Notes under the pieces: model-generated | The model's input: the letters and a program-made list of their open reading frames with translations, nothing else | Database searches by the model: none | What the model was told of the DNA's origin: nothing | Made by a program: the position numbers and the translations under genes | Shown: one piece after another, positions 1 through 10,079 of the stretch | Layout: each line of letters begins with the position of its first letter | Numbering within the stretch: position 1 is the first letter of the stretch | Origin: DASQFY01 sp036397815 | GTDB lineage: Bacteria; Chloroflexota; Limnocylindria; QHBO01 | Length of the DNA stretch: 29,279 bases | Assembly (NCBI GenBank): GCA_036397815.1 | Contig: DASWIE010000081.1 | Coordinates: 1 to 29,279, forward strand | Direction of reading: 5' to 3'

Positions 1-2175
<2,175 letters not shown>

Positions 2176-2179
<4 letters not shown>

Positions 2180-2544
2180 TGCCTTGTTATCTGTCCCTTC
2201 GGGTCGAGGCTGGCGACCGCCGGCTCCTCCGGCTCGCCCTCCTCGACGAAGCGCTCGACATCACCTCCATCGAACAGGTCGTAGACGCGGATCTTGCCGA
2301 GCGCCTCGAGCTGCAGGATGACCTTGACGCCCGCCAGGTTGACCCCCTGGCGTCGGGTGAGGAAGCGGATGATACGCACCCGCTGGATATCGGCCTCCGA
2401 GTAGAGCCGGAGGTTGTTGCGCCGCTGGGGGCAGAGGAGGCCCTCCTCCTCGTAGATCCGCAGCGTGCGCGGATGGGCACCCGCCAACTCGGCGGCGATG
2501 CTGATGAAGTAGCGCGGCCGGTTCGGGTCGCGGAGGGAGCTCAT
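2176..2544 (-). CDS. hspR: HspR-type MerR-family heat-shock repressor
   Basis: 122-residue DNA-binding regulator. The MerR winged-helix region spans about residues 10-80: YFISIAAELAGAHPRTLRIYE is the helix-turn-helix, followed by a GLLCPQRRNNLRLYSEADI wing typical of HspR, and then IRFLTRRQGVNLAGVKVILQLE. The C-terminus is short and acidic with no effector domain. In Streptomyces, HspR represses dnaK, clpB and lon and is released on heat stress. Being the first gene of a two-gene operon with lon suggests autoregulated control of this protease. ATG start at 2544; the leader from the proposed promoter is about 55 nt. No dnaK/dnaJ/grpE lies in view, unlike the classic hspR location at the end of a dnaK operon. 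Alternative: another small MerR regulator, but the NNLRLYSE segment favours HspR. Confidence 0.9.
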
Positions 2545-2603
2545 CGCTCGCCCCGAAGCTGGGCCGTTGCGGTTGCGCTCATTTGAACACTCAACGTGAG
2601 ATG

Positions 2604-2632
2604 ACCCTAACGTCTGACAATGGCATTGTCAA
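2604..2632 (-). promoter_or_regulatory. hspR-lon promoter with palindromic operator
   Basis: On the minus strand TTGACA (2632-2627) is followed after exactly 17 nt by TAGGGT (2609-2604). The -35 box lies inside a 17-bp palindrome, TGACAATG-G-CATTGTCA (2615-2631, 8-bp arms, one central base). A regulator bound there would block RNA polymerase. Downstream, an ACTCAA (2589-2594, plus strand; TTGAGT on minus) resembles one half of the HspR HAIR site, but the second half is absent. The box is the only near-consensus -35 found in the window. Confidence 0.6.
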
Positions 2633-2660
2633 GGGGTCTAGCAAGACCGATGACGCCGCC

Positions 2661-4010
2661 TCAGTCGCTTCGGCGCAGCCGACGGCGCAGCGCGGCGAGC
2701 CGGGAGGTTGCGCGGCGCACCTCGGGATCGCCCAAGCGCCGCCCACCGTAGCGCGCGAGCTGGTAGGCAACTGCCAGCCGCCCCAGGGCGACGTCGGCGA
2801 GTCCCTCGGAACGTGAGCGGGCGAGGTGCGCGGCCGGCGTCTCCGCCAGACGACGAGGCCAGCGGCCGTCGCGCGCCAACGAGTCGAGCGCGGCCAGGTA
2901 GGCGCCCGCGGGGTCATCGGTCCGAATCCGCCGTCGCGGCGGCGCGGGGATCGCAGCCTTCGGTGGTGCCTCGTCTTCGGGGATGACGATCGACCGTTCC
3001 TCGAACGGGTCGGCCAGCGCGATGCGCATCCGACGCCGCTCCTGCCAGCGCATCCAGATGATCGCGGCCAGGACCGTCAGCTCCAGGAGGAGCAGCGCCC
3101 CCACGATCACGTAGAAGACGATGCTCGGCAGGGTGCTGGTCACCTGGCTCGGATCGGCGGTGAAGAAACCGGGCAGGTCGATGTCGCCCAGGCCAAAGCC
3201 CTCCGGCAGGAGCGGTCTGATCAGCTCGGCGACCGCGGCCCCCAGCAGGACGATCGGCGTGGCCAGGATGAGGAGCAGCACCAGGACCGTCTGCAGGGGG
3301 CCGATCAGCGCGATCAGCAGGCTCCGCGCCGGCACGCCGAGGAGGGCGCCGGCCGGGATGGCGAGCACGGTCACGCCGATCGCCACCGTCGCTACCAGCG
3401 CCAGCCACGATCGGTTGGCACGCCAGTCACTACCAGTCGTGGCGCGCACCGCCTCGAGCCGCGCCAATCCCATCGCCATGAACGCCGAGCCGGTGAAGAA
3501 GACGGTCCCGACGAACGCTGCCGCCGTGAAATCGGCCTCGACCTGCCCGCTGGTCAGGGCCTGCCCCAGCGCCCACGGAATGGCGAGGCCCGGGATCGCC
3601 CATCGCAGCAGCTGGTCCTGGATGGCATCGTCATCCTCTGGGGACCGATGGACCTCGCCGCGCCAGAAGGCGATAGCGCCCAGCCAACCCGGGACGTGCG
3701 TGCCGAGTGCGGCGAGCGGCTGCCCGTTGGCGAGGAGGGTGCGCACCTCGGGTGCGAGCAGCCAGCCGACGGCGCCGGCCAGCAGCGCCAGCAGCGGCAG
3801 GCCGAGCGCCTCGGCCTGCGGGCCGGTCCACCGCCGGCGTCGCCCCCAGGCCATCCCGGCCCAGGCCATCGCGCCGAGCTCGATCGGACCGAGCCAGGCG
3901 CTACTGCCGGCCAGGGCCTGGAGGGCGGCGTACACGACCGCCAGCCAGCTGCCCTCGGCCAGGACCTGCAGGGTCGGGAGGACGCGCTCAGCTGCCGAGG
4001 ACGAACGCAT
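2661..4010 (-). CDS. multi-pass membrane protein with C-terminal DUF4129 domain
   Basis: 449 residues. About eight to nine hydrophobic segments in two blocks (roughly residues 15-150 and 165-310) are followed by a cytoplasmic region with proline/arginine-rich linkers. The last ~85 residues look like DUF4129: AYLAALDSLARDGRWPRRLAETPAAHL then a long amphipathic tail. In many bacteria DUF4129 is attached to a transglutaminase-core membrane protein encoded with MoxR and DUF58 genes. Here no Cys-His-Asp transglutaminase core is visible, so only the membrane part and the DUF4129 tail are present. Its start overlaps the end of the DUF58 gene by 23 bp, consistent with one operon; a later start would be possible but would remove the first membrane helix. 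Function unknown; a membrane partner of the MoxR/DUF58 system is the likely role. Confidence 0.75.
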   Translation of the reverse strand: MRSSSAAERVLPTLQVLAEGSWLAVVYAALQALAGSSAWLGPIELGAMAWAGMAWGRRRRWTGPQAEALGLPLLALLAGAVGWLLAPEVRTLLANGQPLAALGTHVPGWLGAIAFWRGEVHRSPEDDDAIQDQLLRWAIPGLAIPWALGQALTSGQVEADFTAAAFVGTVFFTGSAFMAMGLARLEAVRATTGSDWRANRSWLALVATVAIGVTVLAIPAGALLGVPARSLLIALIGPLQTVLVLLLILATPIVLLGAAVAELIRPLLPEGFGLGDIDLPGFFTADPSQVTSTLPSIVFYVIVGALLLLELTVLAAIIWMRWQERRRMRIALADPFEERSIVIPEDEAPPKAAIPAPPRRRIRTDDPAGAYLAALDSLARDGRWPRRLAETPAAHLARSRSEGLADVALGRLAVAYQLARYGGRRLGDPEVRRATSRLAALRRRLRRSD

Positions 4011-5226
4011 CTGCGCGCTCCCAGTCAGGGGTCAGGCGTCCCACCGTGGCTCGCAGGCCCGCCGCGCGTGCGGTCGATGCGTGCCGTGCGGCGTGGTCGC
4101 CCGAAGCTATGAGATCGACCGCATACCCGCTGCGCGCCAGGCGCCGCAGCGGGGGGAGGTGGCCGCGCGGGTCGCGCACCGATAGGACCACGATGGTGGC
4201 GCCGGGCGCAACCCGATGCGTCAGCCAGGTGAGCATTCCCCCGAAAGGCCCCGAGCTGATCGGGCCGATCCGCGCGAGCATGGCACCGACCCGCGCCAGC
4301 TGGCTGGCCGATGCCTGCGGGGCGAGCCAGGCGAATCGCTGCGGCGTGCCGGTGAAGCTCGCGGCCGCCACCCCGACCGAGGCCCCATCGGTGAGCAGCC
4401 GGCGCGCCAGGGAGGCGGCCGCCACGCACAGGCCCTCGAAATCGGGCTCGTCGTAGGTCAGCTCCCAGTGCGGACCCTCGACCGTCTGCACGTCGATGGC
4501 GATCACCACCTCTCGTCCGCGCGCCGGCTCGTATCTGCGGCTGACCGGGACGCCGAGGCGCGCCGTGGCGCGCCAGTGGACGCGGCGCAGTGAGTCACCC
4601 GGCTGGAAGGGGCGTACGCCGCCGTACAGCGCGGGGTCGGCAAACAGCGAGCGCCGGGCCCGCCGATCGCCGATCGGCGAGGTGTCGGCCTGGCGGCGGC
4701 TCACCGGCAGCGTCCGGGGCGAGACGACCAGGCTGGCCGGCAGCTCGATCTCGTCGGTGACCGCGTCGCGGCCCAGGATGTCGCGGATGCGGACCCGCAC
4801 CGGGCCGAACTCGTGGACGCCGCGACGCAGGTGGTCGAGGTGGAAATGGCGGACGACGCGCTCGTACCAGGCCAGCGCCCACGCGTTGTGCAGGATGCGG
4901 CCGCCGATCCGCTCGGTGTCCCGGTCCAGGTTCGGGCGCTCGCGGACGGCCAGCCCATCGGTGATCACGTCGTCAGCCGCGACCCACGGCAACGGGAGCG
5001 GCTTGCGGTTCCAGATCGTGACGTCCAGCGTCAGGTTGTCGCCGGCCACCGCCCGCGAGGCGCCGAGCTCGCGTCGGTATTCGACGCGGCGCATGCCGTA
5101 GTGCGTCCAGAGGCGGGTCAGCGACCCGTACGCGAGGGTCACGGCAGCCACCAGCAGCAGCCCGGGCGCCTCGGCCGCGGCGGCCACCACGGTCATCAGC
5201 CCGGCCAGGGCGAACCAGGGGCTCAT
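3988..5226 (-). CDS. DUF58 domain protein (MoxR-associated, vWA-like)
   Basis: 412 residues. Two N-terminal hydrophobic helices (about 1-35) are followed by a beta-rich segment and the DUF58 hallmark near residues 205-225: YGGVRPFQPGDSLRRVHWRA, then a vWA-like strand VVIAIDVQTVEG. DUF58 proteins are always found with MoxR AAA+ ATPases and are thought to act as membrane-anchored clients or adaptors; the biochemical role is unproven. The gene starts 17 nt after the MoxR stop, and its 3' end overlaps the DUF4129 gene, so the three probably form one functional unit. The vWA-like fold suggests a metal-dependent adhesion surface, but a clean DxSxS motif is not seen (IDVQT in its place). Identity of the family is secure; the process it serves is not. 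Confidence 0.9.
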   Translation of the reverse strand: MSPWFALAGLMTVVAAAAEAPGLLLVAAVTLAYGSLTRLWTHYGMRRVEYRRELGASRAVAGDNLTLDVTIWNRKPLPLPWVAADDVITDGLAVRERPNLDRDTERIGGRILHNAWALAWYERVVRHFHLDHLRRGVHEFGPVRVRIRDILGRDAVTDEIELPASLVVSPRTLPVSRRQADTSPIGDRRARRSLFADPALYGGVRPFQPGDSLRRVHWRATARLGVPVSRRYEPARGREVVIAIDVQTVEGPHWELTYDEPDFEGLCVAAASLARRLLTDGASVGVAAASFTGTPQRFAWLAPQASASQLARVGAMLARIGPISSGPFGGMLTWLTHRVAPGATIVVLSVRDPRGHLPPLRRLARSGYAVDLIASGDHAARHASTARAAGLRATVGRLTPDWERADAFVLGS

Positions 5227-5243
5227 CGGTCTCGTCTCCGGCG

Positions 5244-6266
5244 TCAGCCGGCGGCTTCGTCGGCGAGCGGGACGGCGACGCTCTCGAGCACGGCGTCAAC
5301 GACGCCACCCACCGTGGCGCCGCGCAGCTCGCGGTCGACGTCCAGCAGGAGTCGGTGATCGAGCACGGCGTGGGCGATGGTGCGGACGTCGTCGGGCAGG
5401 ACGAAGCCGCGCCCCTCGAGCAGGGCCCAGGCCTGCGCCGCGCGGTAGAGCGACACGCTGCTGCGCGGCGAGGCGCCCATCCGCACGTCCTCGTGCTCGC
5501 GGGTGGCGCGCACGAGCGCGACCAGGTAGCCCTCCACCTCTTCCGCCACCCGCACCGTGCGGGCGGCGTCGCGCAGCGCCCCGACCTGCTCCGGCTCGAC
5601 CACCTTGCCAACGCCCTCGAGCGGCTCCGCGGCGGCCTGGTGGCGGCTGGCGATGCGCCGCTCCGCCGCCTCGTCCGGATACCCGACCGCGATCCGGAGC
5701 AGGAAGCGGTCGAGCTGGGCCTCTGGCAGCGCGAAGGTGCCCTCCAGCTCGATCGGGTTCTGGGTGGCGAGCACCAGGAATGGATCGGGCAGCGGCCGGG
5801 TCTGGCCCTCGGCCGAGACCTGGCGCTCCTGCATCGCCTCCAGCAGGGCGGACTGGGTGCGTGGGGTGGCGCGGTTGATCTCGTCGACCAGCAGCACGTT
5901 GGCAAAGACCGGCCCGGGGATGAAGCGGAACGAGCTTCCCTCCAGGATGCTGGAGCCTGTGACGTCGGTCGGCAGCAGGTCCGGCGTGCCCTGGACGCGG
6001 GCGAAGGTCAGTCCCAGCGATTGGGCAAAGGCGCGGGCGAGCAGGGTCTTGCCCACGCCGGGCACGTCCTCGACCAGCGCGTGGCCCTCCGCCAGGAGCG
6101 CGGTGGCGAGCAGGCGCAGCGGGAGCTCAGCGCCCACCACCGCGCCGGCGATCGATGCCTGGACCGCCGCCAGGAAGCGGGCGCCCTCGTGGGCACCCTC
6201 GGTCGCGGCCGACGACGCCCGCGGTCGGGCGGGCAGGGTATCGGTCATGTCACCATCGGTACCCAT
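5244..6266 (-). CDS. MoxR-family AAA+ ATPase
   Basis: 340 residues from the ATG at 6266. Walker A VPGVGKTLLARAFAQ sits near residue 55, Walker B NVLLVDEINRATPRTQSALL near 120, and sensor 1 with VLATQNPIELEGTFALPEAQLDRF near 160. These are the classic MoxR signatures, and the length matches the family (about 310-340). MoxR proteins are chaperone-like ATPases that remodel or activate partner proteins, usually the co-encoded DUF58/vWA proteins. The start at 6266 overlaps the upstream stop as TGATG; an alternative ATG at 6248 would shorten the protein by six residues and give the motif MTDTLP. It lies directly upstream of the DUF58 gene, the standard arrangement. Confidence in the family is very high; the substrate is unknown. 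Confidence 0.96.
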   Translation of the reverse strand: MGTDGDMTDTLPARPRASSAATEGAHEGARFLAAVQASIAGAVVGAELPLRLLATALLAEGHALVEDVPGVGKTLLARAFAQSLGLTFARVQGTPDLLPTDVTGSSILEGSSFRFIPGPVFANVLLVDEINRATPRTQSALLEAMQERQVSAEGQTRPLPDPFLVLATQNPIELEGTFALPEAQLDRFLLRIAVGYPDEAAERRIASRHQAAAEPLEGVGKVVEPEQVGALRDAARTVRVAEEVEGYLVALVRATREHEDVRMGASPRSSVSLYRAAQAWALLEGRGFVLPDDVRTIAHAVLDHRLLLDVDRELRGATVGGVVDAVLESVAVPLADEAAG

Positions 6267-7048
6267 CAACCCGGCTCGGCGTTCACGATCGTCCAGCGCG
6301 CCGCGCCCAGCGCGGCCGGCCTTGTGGCCAGCTCCAGGCGCAGGATCGGCTCGGTGGGGACCGGCACCAGCTCGCTCGCCTCGAAGATGCCGAGGAAGCG
6401 CGACGGCCGGCGCTCGAAGCGGACCACCTCGGCCACGGCGGTGGCGCGCGTGGCCGTCGCGGTCGTGATGCGTAAGCGGATGTCGTGCAGCAGGTTCTCG
6501 GCTGCCTCGCCGCAGTCGTCGGCCAGCATCCCCTCCACGCACAGGTCGGCGAGCCGGGCACGGGCGGCAGCCGCGGCACCTGTCAGCTGGGCCGGTCGCT
6601 CGGAGAGGGATGGGTCCCACGCCCGAGCGTCGGCCGTGGGCCAGGCCGTCACGAAACGATCGAGGAGGGCGCCGGGCGTGGCGGACTCCGCGGCGAAGAG
6701 CCAGAAGCCGGTGCCCCAGGCCAGCAGCGGGATCGTGAGCCAGGCGACCGCGACCGCGGACGAGCCGGTTGGTGCGGTTGGGAAGGCGCCGCTCGACCGC
6801 TGCGCCCGCCGGTAGGCGGCGATCGCCTGCGCGGTCCAGGCGGCGATGAACCCCATGCCGGCGAGGAACGGGAGCAGGTACCAGGTGGTATCGGCGAAGG
6901 CGAGGGTGAGGGCGGTGACCGCGGCGAGTCCCGCCACCTCGGCGATCAGCCAGGCCGCGCCCGTCAGACGGCGCCCCATGGCGAGGTCCCCGAGGCCCCA
7001 GCCGAGGATGGCCAGGCGCAGGACGCGGCCGGGCGCCGCGCCGCTCAC
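6266..7048 (-). CDS. membrane protein of unknown function between TrkA and MoxR
   Basis: 260 residues, GTG start whose codon overlaps the upstream TGA (GTGA). The N-terminal half has three hydrophobic segments (about residues 8-24, 30-50 and 54-76), an Arg/Ser-rich loop and a fourth helix near 95-115. The second half is soluble, with two cysteines (DLCVEG and DDCGE, near 170-180) and a predicted alpha/beta region ending in a beta strand. The orientation of the soluble half is undetermined. I do not recognise the family. Because it is locked by overlaps between a TrkA-type protein and MoxR, it is likely expressed with the MoxR/DUF58/DUF4129 set and may be a membrane partner of it. Confidence 0.7.
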   Translation of the reverse strand: MSGAAPGRVLRLAILGWGLGDLAMGRRLTGAAWLIAEVAGLAAVTALTLAFADTTWYLLPFLAGMGFIAAWTAQAIAAYRRAQRSSGAFPTAPTGSSAVAVAWLTIPLLAWGTGFWLFAAESATPGALLDRFVTAWPTADARAWDPSLSERPAQLTGAAAAARARLADLCVEGMLADDCGEAAENLLHDIRLRITTATATRATAVAEVVRFERRPSRFLGIFEASELVPVPTEPILRLELATRPAALGAARWTIVNAEPG

Positions 7049-7704
7049 TCGCCGATCAGCAGGGTGCGCAGCTCGGCCTCGCGCTCGGCGGAGGTCACCG
7101 CCAGGACGCGATCGCCCACCAGCAGGCGCGTCTCGGGCCGCGCCGCGATGGCGCGCTCGTTGCGGATCAGGACGGTGACGTAGCTTCCCTCCGGCAGGCT
7201 CAGCTCACGCAGCTCCTTGCCCACCACCGGCGAGTCGGCCTCGAGCTGCGCCTCCACGATCTGGAGCTCGCCGCCCTCCAGCTCCGCCAGGTGCAGGAGG
7301 TCATGGATCGGGATCTCGTGCTCGATCACGCCCAGGATGGCGCGAGTGGGGCTGACCGTCTCGTCGATCGCCAGCTGACGGAAGAGATGCTCGTTCTTCG
7401 GATTGTTGACGCGGGCGATGGAGCGCGGCACGTTGAAGCGCATCTTCGCCACCTGGCAGGCGACCAGGTTGTCCTCGTCGTCGCCGGTCACCGCCGCCAC
7501 CACGTCGGCCCGGCCCATCCCGGCCTCGGCCTGGTAGCGGCCCTCGCAGCCATCGTTGGGGATCACGATGCTGCCCAGCTCGTCGGCGATCAGCCGCGCG
7601 CGGGCCGGGTCCTTCTCGATCATCACCACCTCGTGCCCGGCCGCGAGCAGCTCCTTGGTGAGGTAGTAGCCGACGTTGCCGCCGCCGATCACCACGACGT
7701 ACAT
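7045..7704 (-). CDS. TrkA-family NAD-binding K+ transport regulator (TrkA-N plus TrkA-C)
   Basis: 219 residues. It begins directly with the Rossmann GxGxxG motif (VVIGGGNVGYYLTKEL, 4-20), an acidic ribose-binding residue in MIEKDPAR, and RCK-type TGDDEDNLVACQVAK near 90-105. The last ~75 residues form a TrkA-C domain (IVEAQLEADSPVVGKELREL...LLVGDRVLAVTS). TrkA/KtrA/KtrC proteins are cytoplasmic rings that bind NAD(H)/ATP or cyclic di-AMP and gate TrkH/KtrB channels. No channel subunit is in the window. ATG at 7704 begins two bases after the stop of the first TrkA gene, and its own stop overlaps the next GTG. The neighbour is a second, shorter TrkA, so the pair may form a hetero-ring. Confidence 0.92.
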   Translation of the reverse strand: MYVVVIGGGNVGYYLTKELLAAGHEVVMIEKDPARARLIADELGSIVIPNDGCEGRYQAEAGMGRADVVAAVTGDDEDNLVACQVAKMRFNVPRSIARVNNPKNEHLFRQLAIDETVSPTRAILGVIEHEIPIHDLLHLAELEGGELQIVEAQLEADSPVVGKELRELSLPEGSYVTVLIRNERAIAARPETRLLVGDRVLAVTSAEREAELRTLLIGE

Positions 7705-7706
7705 GG

Positions 7707-8276
7707 CTAGACCGATGCCTCCGGCTCGTCGGCCGCTTCTTGCTCATCGGCCGCTTCAGGCTCATCGGCAGTCTTTGGCTGCTCGTGTCCCACGAGCGCC
7801 CCCCGCCCACTCTCGCCCGGCGCGACCGTGCGCGGCTCGGCCGTCGGCGGCTGGACGTGGCCGCCCGTCGCCTCGGCGCCCTCGGCGGCCGCCTTGACCA
7901 GCGCATCGGCCAGGATGACGGTGCGGCAGATGGTCTCGAGCCCCAGCGTTCGATAGGCCTCGGCACGCACCGGGTCGTTGATCTTGGCGATCACGCGCGG
8001 GATCCCGAACACGTGCTTGCCGAGCTGTGCCGCCAACGCGTTCCGGTTGTCGCCCTCGGTCAGGGCCATGAGCAGGTCGGCCAGCTCGGCGCCGGCGCCG
8101 CGCAGGATGTCCTCGTCCGCGCCGCTGCCGCGCGCGGTGACGCCGCCGAAGGTCGACGGCAGCCGGTTGAAGGCGCGCTGGTCGACGTCGATCACGGTCA
8201 CGTGGTCGCCGCGTTGGTCGAGCTCGGCGGCGGTCCGCGCCCCGACGCGTCCGCAGCCGATGATGATCACCCTCAT
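7707..8276 (-). CDS. TrkA-N domain protein with acidic tail, no TrkA-C
   Basis: 189 residues from the ATG at 8276, where it overlaps the Usp stop as ATGA; a longer upstream open frame has no support. The Rossmann domain opens MRVIIIGCGRVGARTAAEL and has VIDVDQRAF for the ribose acid and ALTEGDNRNALAAQL near 78-92. About residues 1-135 form the RCK-N fold. The rest lacks a TrkA-C domain and is instead a disordered acidic tail with repeated EPEAADEQEAADEPE blocks. It may pair with the next, full-length TrkA protein. Potassium channel gating is the family role; regulation of another cation transporter is possible. The tail suggests a regulatory or interaction surface, which is inference. Confidence 0.88.
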   Translation of the reverse strand: MRVIIIGCGRVGARTAAELDQRGDHVTVIDVDQRAFNRLPSTFGGVTARGSGADEDILRGAGAELADLLMALTEGDNRNALAAQLGKHVFGIPRVIAKINDPVRAEAYRTLGLETICRTVILADALVKAAAEGAEATGGHVQPPTAEPRTVAPGESGRGALVGHEQPKTADEPEAADEQEAADEPEASV

Positions 8277-8758
8277 GGCGTGTGTGCCAGGTCCTCCGTC
8301 TCGGCGCGCAGGCACCATACCGGCGCCGTGGAATTGCGCATGACATAGGGGACGGTGCGCCCCGCGTCCCATCCACCGCCGAAGCGCTTCTTATAGCGTA
8401 GCCCCATCACGATCAGGTCGGCGCGCTGTTCCACGGCGTCGTCGACGATCGCTGCCCCGGCCACGCGTGCCTGCGCAATGCTGGTGCGCACCTGCACCTC
8501 CCGCTCCGTCAGAAACGCCTCGGCCCGCTCGAGCACCTCGTCGGCGAAGGCGATCGCCTTGGGGTCCTCCGCGTCGAGCTGCCGCTCGAACGGCACCTCG
8601 ATCACGTGCAGGAGGGATGCCTGCCCGCTCGTCCCGCCGAGCAGCAGCGCCGTCAGGCGCAGGGCGGCCTCGTCCGCCTCCGTGCCGGCCAGCGGCAGGA
8701 GGATGCGCTCGAAGGAGAGGAGTGGCGTCCGCTTGTCGGTGCGGCGTCCGAAGATCAT
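8273..8758 (-). CDS. universal stress protein (UspA) family
   Basis: 161 residues, ATG at 8758. It opens with a basic leader and then FERILLPLAGTEADEAALRLTALL, the strand-helix start of the Usp alpha/beta fold, and continues with ASLLHVIEVPFE, ADLIVMGLRYK and a C-terminal STAPVWCLRA strand. The usual nucleotide loop GxxGx(9)G(S/T) is degenerate here (GLRYKKRFGGGWDAGRTVPYVM), so ATP binding is uncertain. Its stop overlaps the first TrkA gene as ATGA, and Usp proteins often accompany ion-transport regulators. The start lies 11 bp downstream of the lipoprotein gene. It probably responds to stress or cation imbalance together with the TrkA pair. Family assignment is secure; function is inferred. 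Confidence 0.9.
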   Translation of the reverse strand: MIFGRRTDKRTPLLSFERILLPLAGTEADEAALRLTALLLGGTSGQASLLHVIEVPFERQLDAEDPKAIAFADEVLERAEAFLTEREVQVRTSIAQARVAGAAIVDDAVEQRADLIVMGLRYKKRFGGGWDAGRTVPYVMRNSTAPVWCLRAETEDLAHTP

Positions 8759-8769
8759 CGACCGATATC

Positions 8770-9282
8770 CTACGGCGCGCCCGCCGGATCCGGGACGACG
8801 ACGGTGCTGACGACGATGGCTTCGTCGCTGAGCGTGTCGTGGGTGCTGACGCTCAGCTGGCCGGCCGGCAGCGCGGCGCGGTTGACCAATGCGCAGTCGG
8901 CCGGGAAGGTCGGGTGCAGCTCGCCGCCTTCACTGCGCGGGGTGTTCTCGCGCGCCTCGATCCGCAGCTCATCACCGGACAGCGTCGCGGAGTCGAGATC
9001 GAGCCGCCAGCCTGCTGTCGGCCGCTCGCCGAGGTAGACGCAGACCAGCGCCTTGCTGGCGAAGTCGATCGAGTCCGGCACGGCAACCACCAGCTCTGCC
9101 GCCGTCGTGGCATCGAAGGCCAGCGCGATGCCGGCTTCCGGTCGCTCCATCGGCTCCACCTCCACGTCGCTCAGGGCGAGGCCCGGCGTCTCCGTGGCGG
9201 ATGGGCTGATGGAGCTGGGGGTGCACGCCACCAGGGCCAGCGTCAGCGCGAGGGCGATGGCCGGCCGCAGCGGCGGCCTCAT
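8770..9282 (-). CDS. small secreted lipoprotein of unknown function
   Basis: 170 residues. A short Arg-containing start, hydrophobic core and lipobox LVAC place the lipidated cysteine at residue 20, giving a lipoprotein signal peptide (type II). The next ~20 residues are Ser/Thr/Pro-rich, a typical linker, followed by a beta-rich domain with no recognised motif and a cysteine near residue 84 (ALVCVYLGERP) that could pair with one near 126 (FPADCALV). No family recognised. It starts four bases after the phosphoesterase stop, so it is co-transcribed with it and with the downstream Usp/TrkA genes; this context gives no clear role. Confidence 0.7.
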   Translation of the reverse strand: MRPPLRPAIALALTLALVACTPSSISPSATETPGLALSDVEVEPMERPEAGIALAFDATTAAELVVAVPDSIDFASKALVCVYLGERPTAGWRLDLDSATLSGDELRIEARENTPRSEGGELHPTFPADCALVNRAALPAGQLSVSTHDTLSDEAIVVSTVVVPDPAGAP

Positions 9283-9286
9283 CGGT

Positions 9287-10009
9287 CTAGCGTCCGTAGC
9301 TGAGTCGCTCCGCGAGTCGCGCCGGCAGCCCAGCCTCGCCCATCAGCTGCTGCGTGCGCGCGACGTCGTAGGTGACGCGCCGGAACTCCGCGAGGCCGGA
9401 GTCGGTGTCGAGCACGAGATAGGAGGCAGCGGGGTTGCCGTCGCGAGGCTGCCCCACGCTGCCCGGGTTGACCAGCGCCCGCCCCGCGTTCAGACGCAGC
9501 GGCGCATCCGGCGTCGCCGGCACGACCTCGACGCGGCCGTCCTCGGCGCTGAAGATCACCGGCACGTGGGTATGGCCATGCAGGCAGAGGCGGGTGTCGA
9601 AGGCGGACAGGTTCGCCGCCGCCACCCCCGGACCGGTGACGTACTCCCAGGTGGGGTCCCGCGGCGAGCCGTGGACGGCGGTCAGCTCCCCATCGCGCCG
9701 GACCTCGGGAAGTGCGGCGAGGTAGGCGCGAGCGTTGTCGTCGACGACCTGGGCGGTCCATTCGATCGCAGAGGCCGCGTCCGGATTGAACCAGCTGGCG
9801 TCGACGGTCCCGATCGCCGCTCCGTCGTGATTGCCCATCACGCTGCGTGCGCCCATCTCCTGCAGCGCCCGGATCACCTCGTTCGGCTGCGGCCCGTAGC
9901 CGACGATGTCGCCAAGGACCCATGTCTGGTCGACGGTGGGAAGGTCCTCTCGCACCGCGTCGAGCGCGGCGAGGTTGGCATGGATGTCCGACAGGACGGC
10001 GAGGCGCAT
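9287..10009 (-). CDS. calcineurin-like metallophosphoesterase
   Basis: 240 residues. All hallmark metal-binding motifs are in place: MRLAVLSDIHANLAAL (Asp8, His10), VLGDIVGYG (Asp34), GNHD (60-62), a His in AVHGSPRD and GHTHVP near residue 145-150. This matches the compact YfcE/Mre11-like single-domain phosphoesterases, which hydrolyse phosphodiesters or phosphomonoesters with two metal ions; the substrate cannot be read from sequence. It is the first gene of the minus-strand run and its ATG lies nine bases after a TATACT box, implying a leaderless or near-leaderless message. The alternative, a diadenosine tetraphosphatase-type enzyme, is not excluded. Confidence 0.93.
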   Translation of the reverse strand: MRLAVLSDIHANLAALDAVREDLPTVDQTWVLGDIVGYGPQPNEVIRALQEMGARSVMGNHDGAAIGTVDASWFNPDAASAIEWTAQVVDDNARAYLAALPEVRRDGELTAVHGSPRDPTWEYVTGPGVAAANLSAFDTRLCLHGHTHVPVIFSAEDGRVEVVPATPDAPLRLNAGRALVNPGSVGQPRDGNPAASYLVLDTDSGLAEFRRVTYDVARTQQLMGEAGLPARLAERLSYGR

Positions 10010-10018
10010 GGGCTTGCG

Positions 10019-10024
10019 AGTATA
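10019..10024 (-). promoter_or_regulatory. -10 box for the phosphoesterase-to-DUF4129 operon
   Basis: TATACT reads on the minus strand at 10024-10019. Nine bases separate it from the ATG at 10009, which puts the expected transcription start within a few bases of the start codon. No Shine-Dalgarno sequence fits in that space and no clear -35 box is visible 16-18 bp upstream. Confidence 0.5.
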
Positions 10025-10079
10025 CCGATGGGCCAGAGTCGGGCCCCACGCGGCGCGGTCGCCTCACGCGATCGCGGCC

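Noticed and set aside
2589..2603. Complete HspR HAIR operator in the hspR leader
   Set aside because: Only the TTGAGT half is present; the second ACTCAAG at seven bases spacing is absent.
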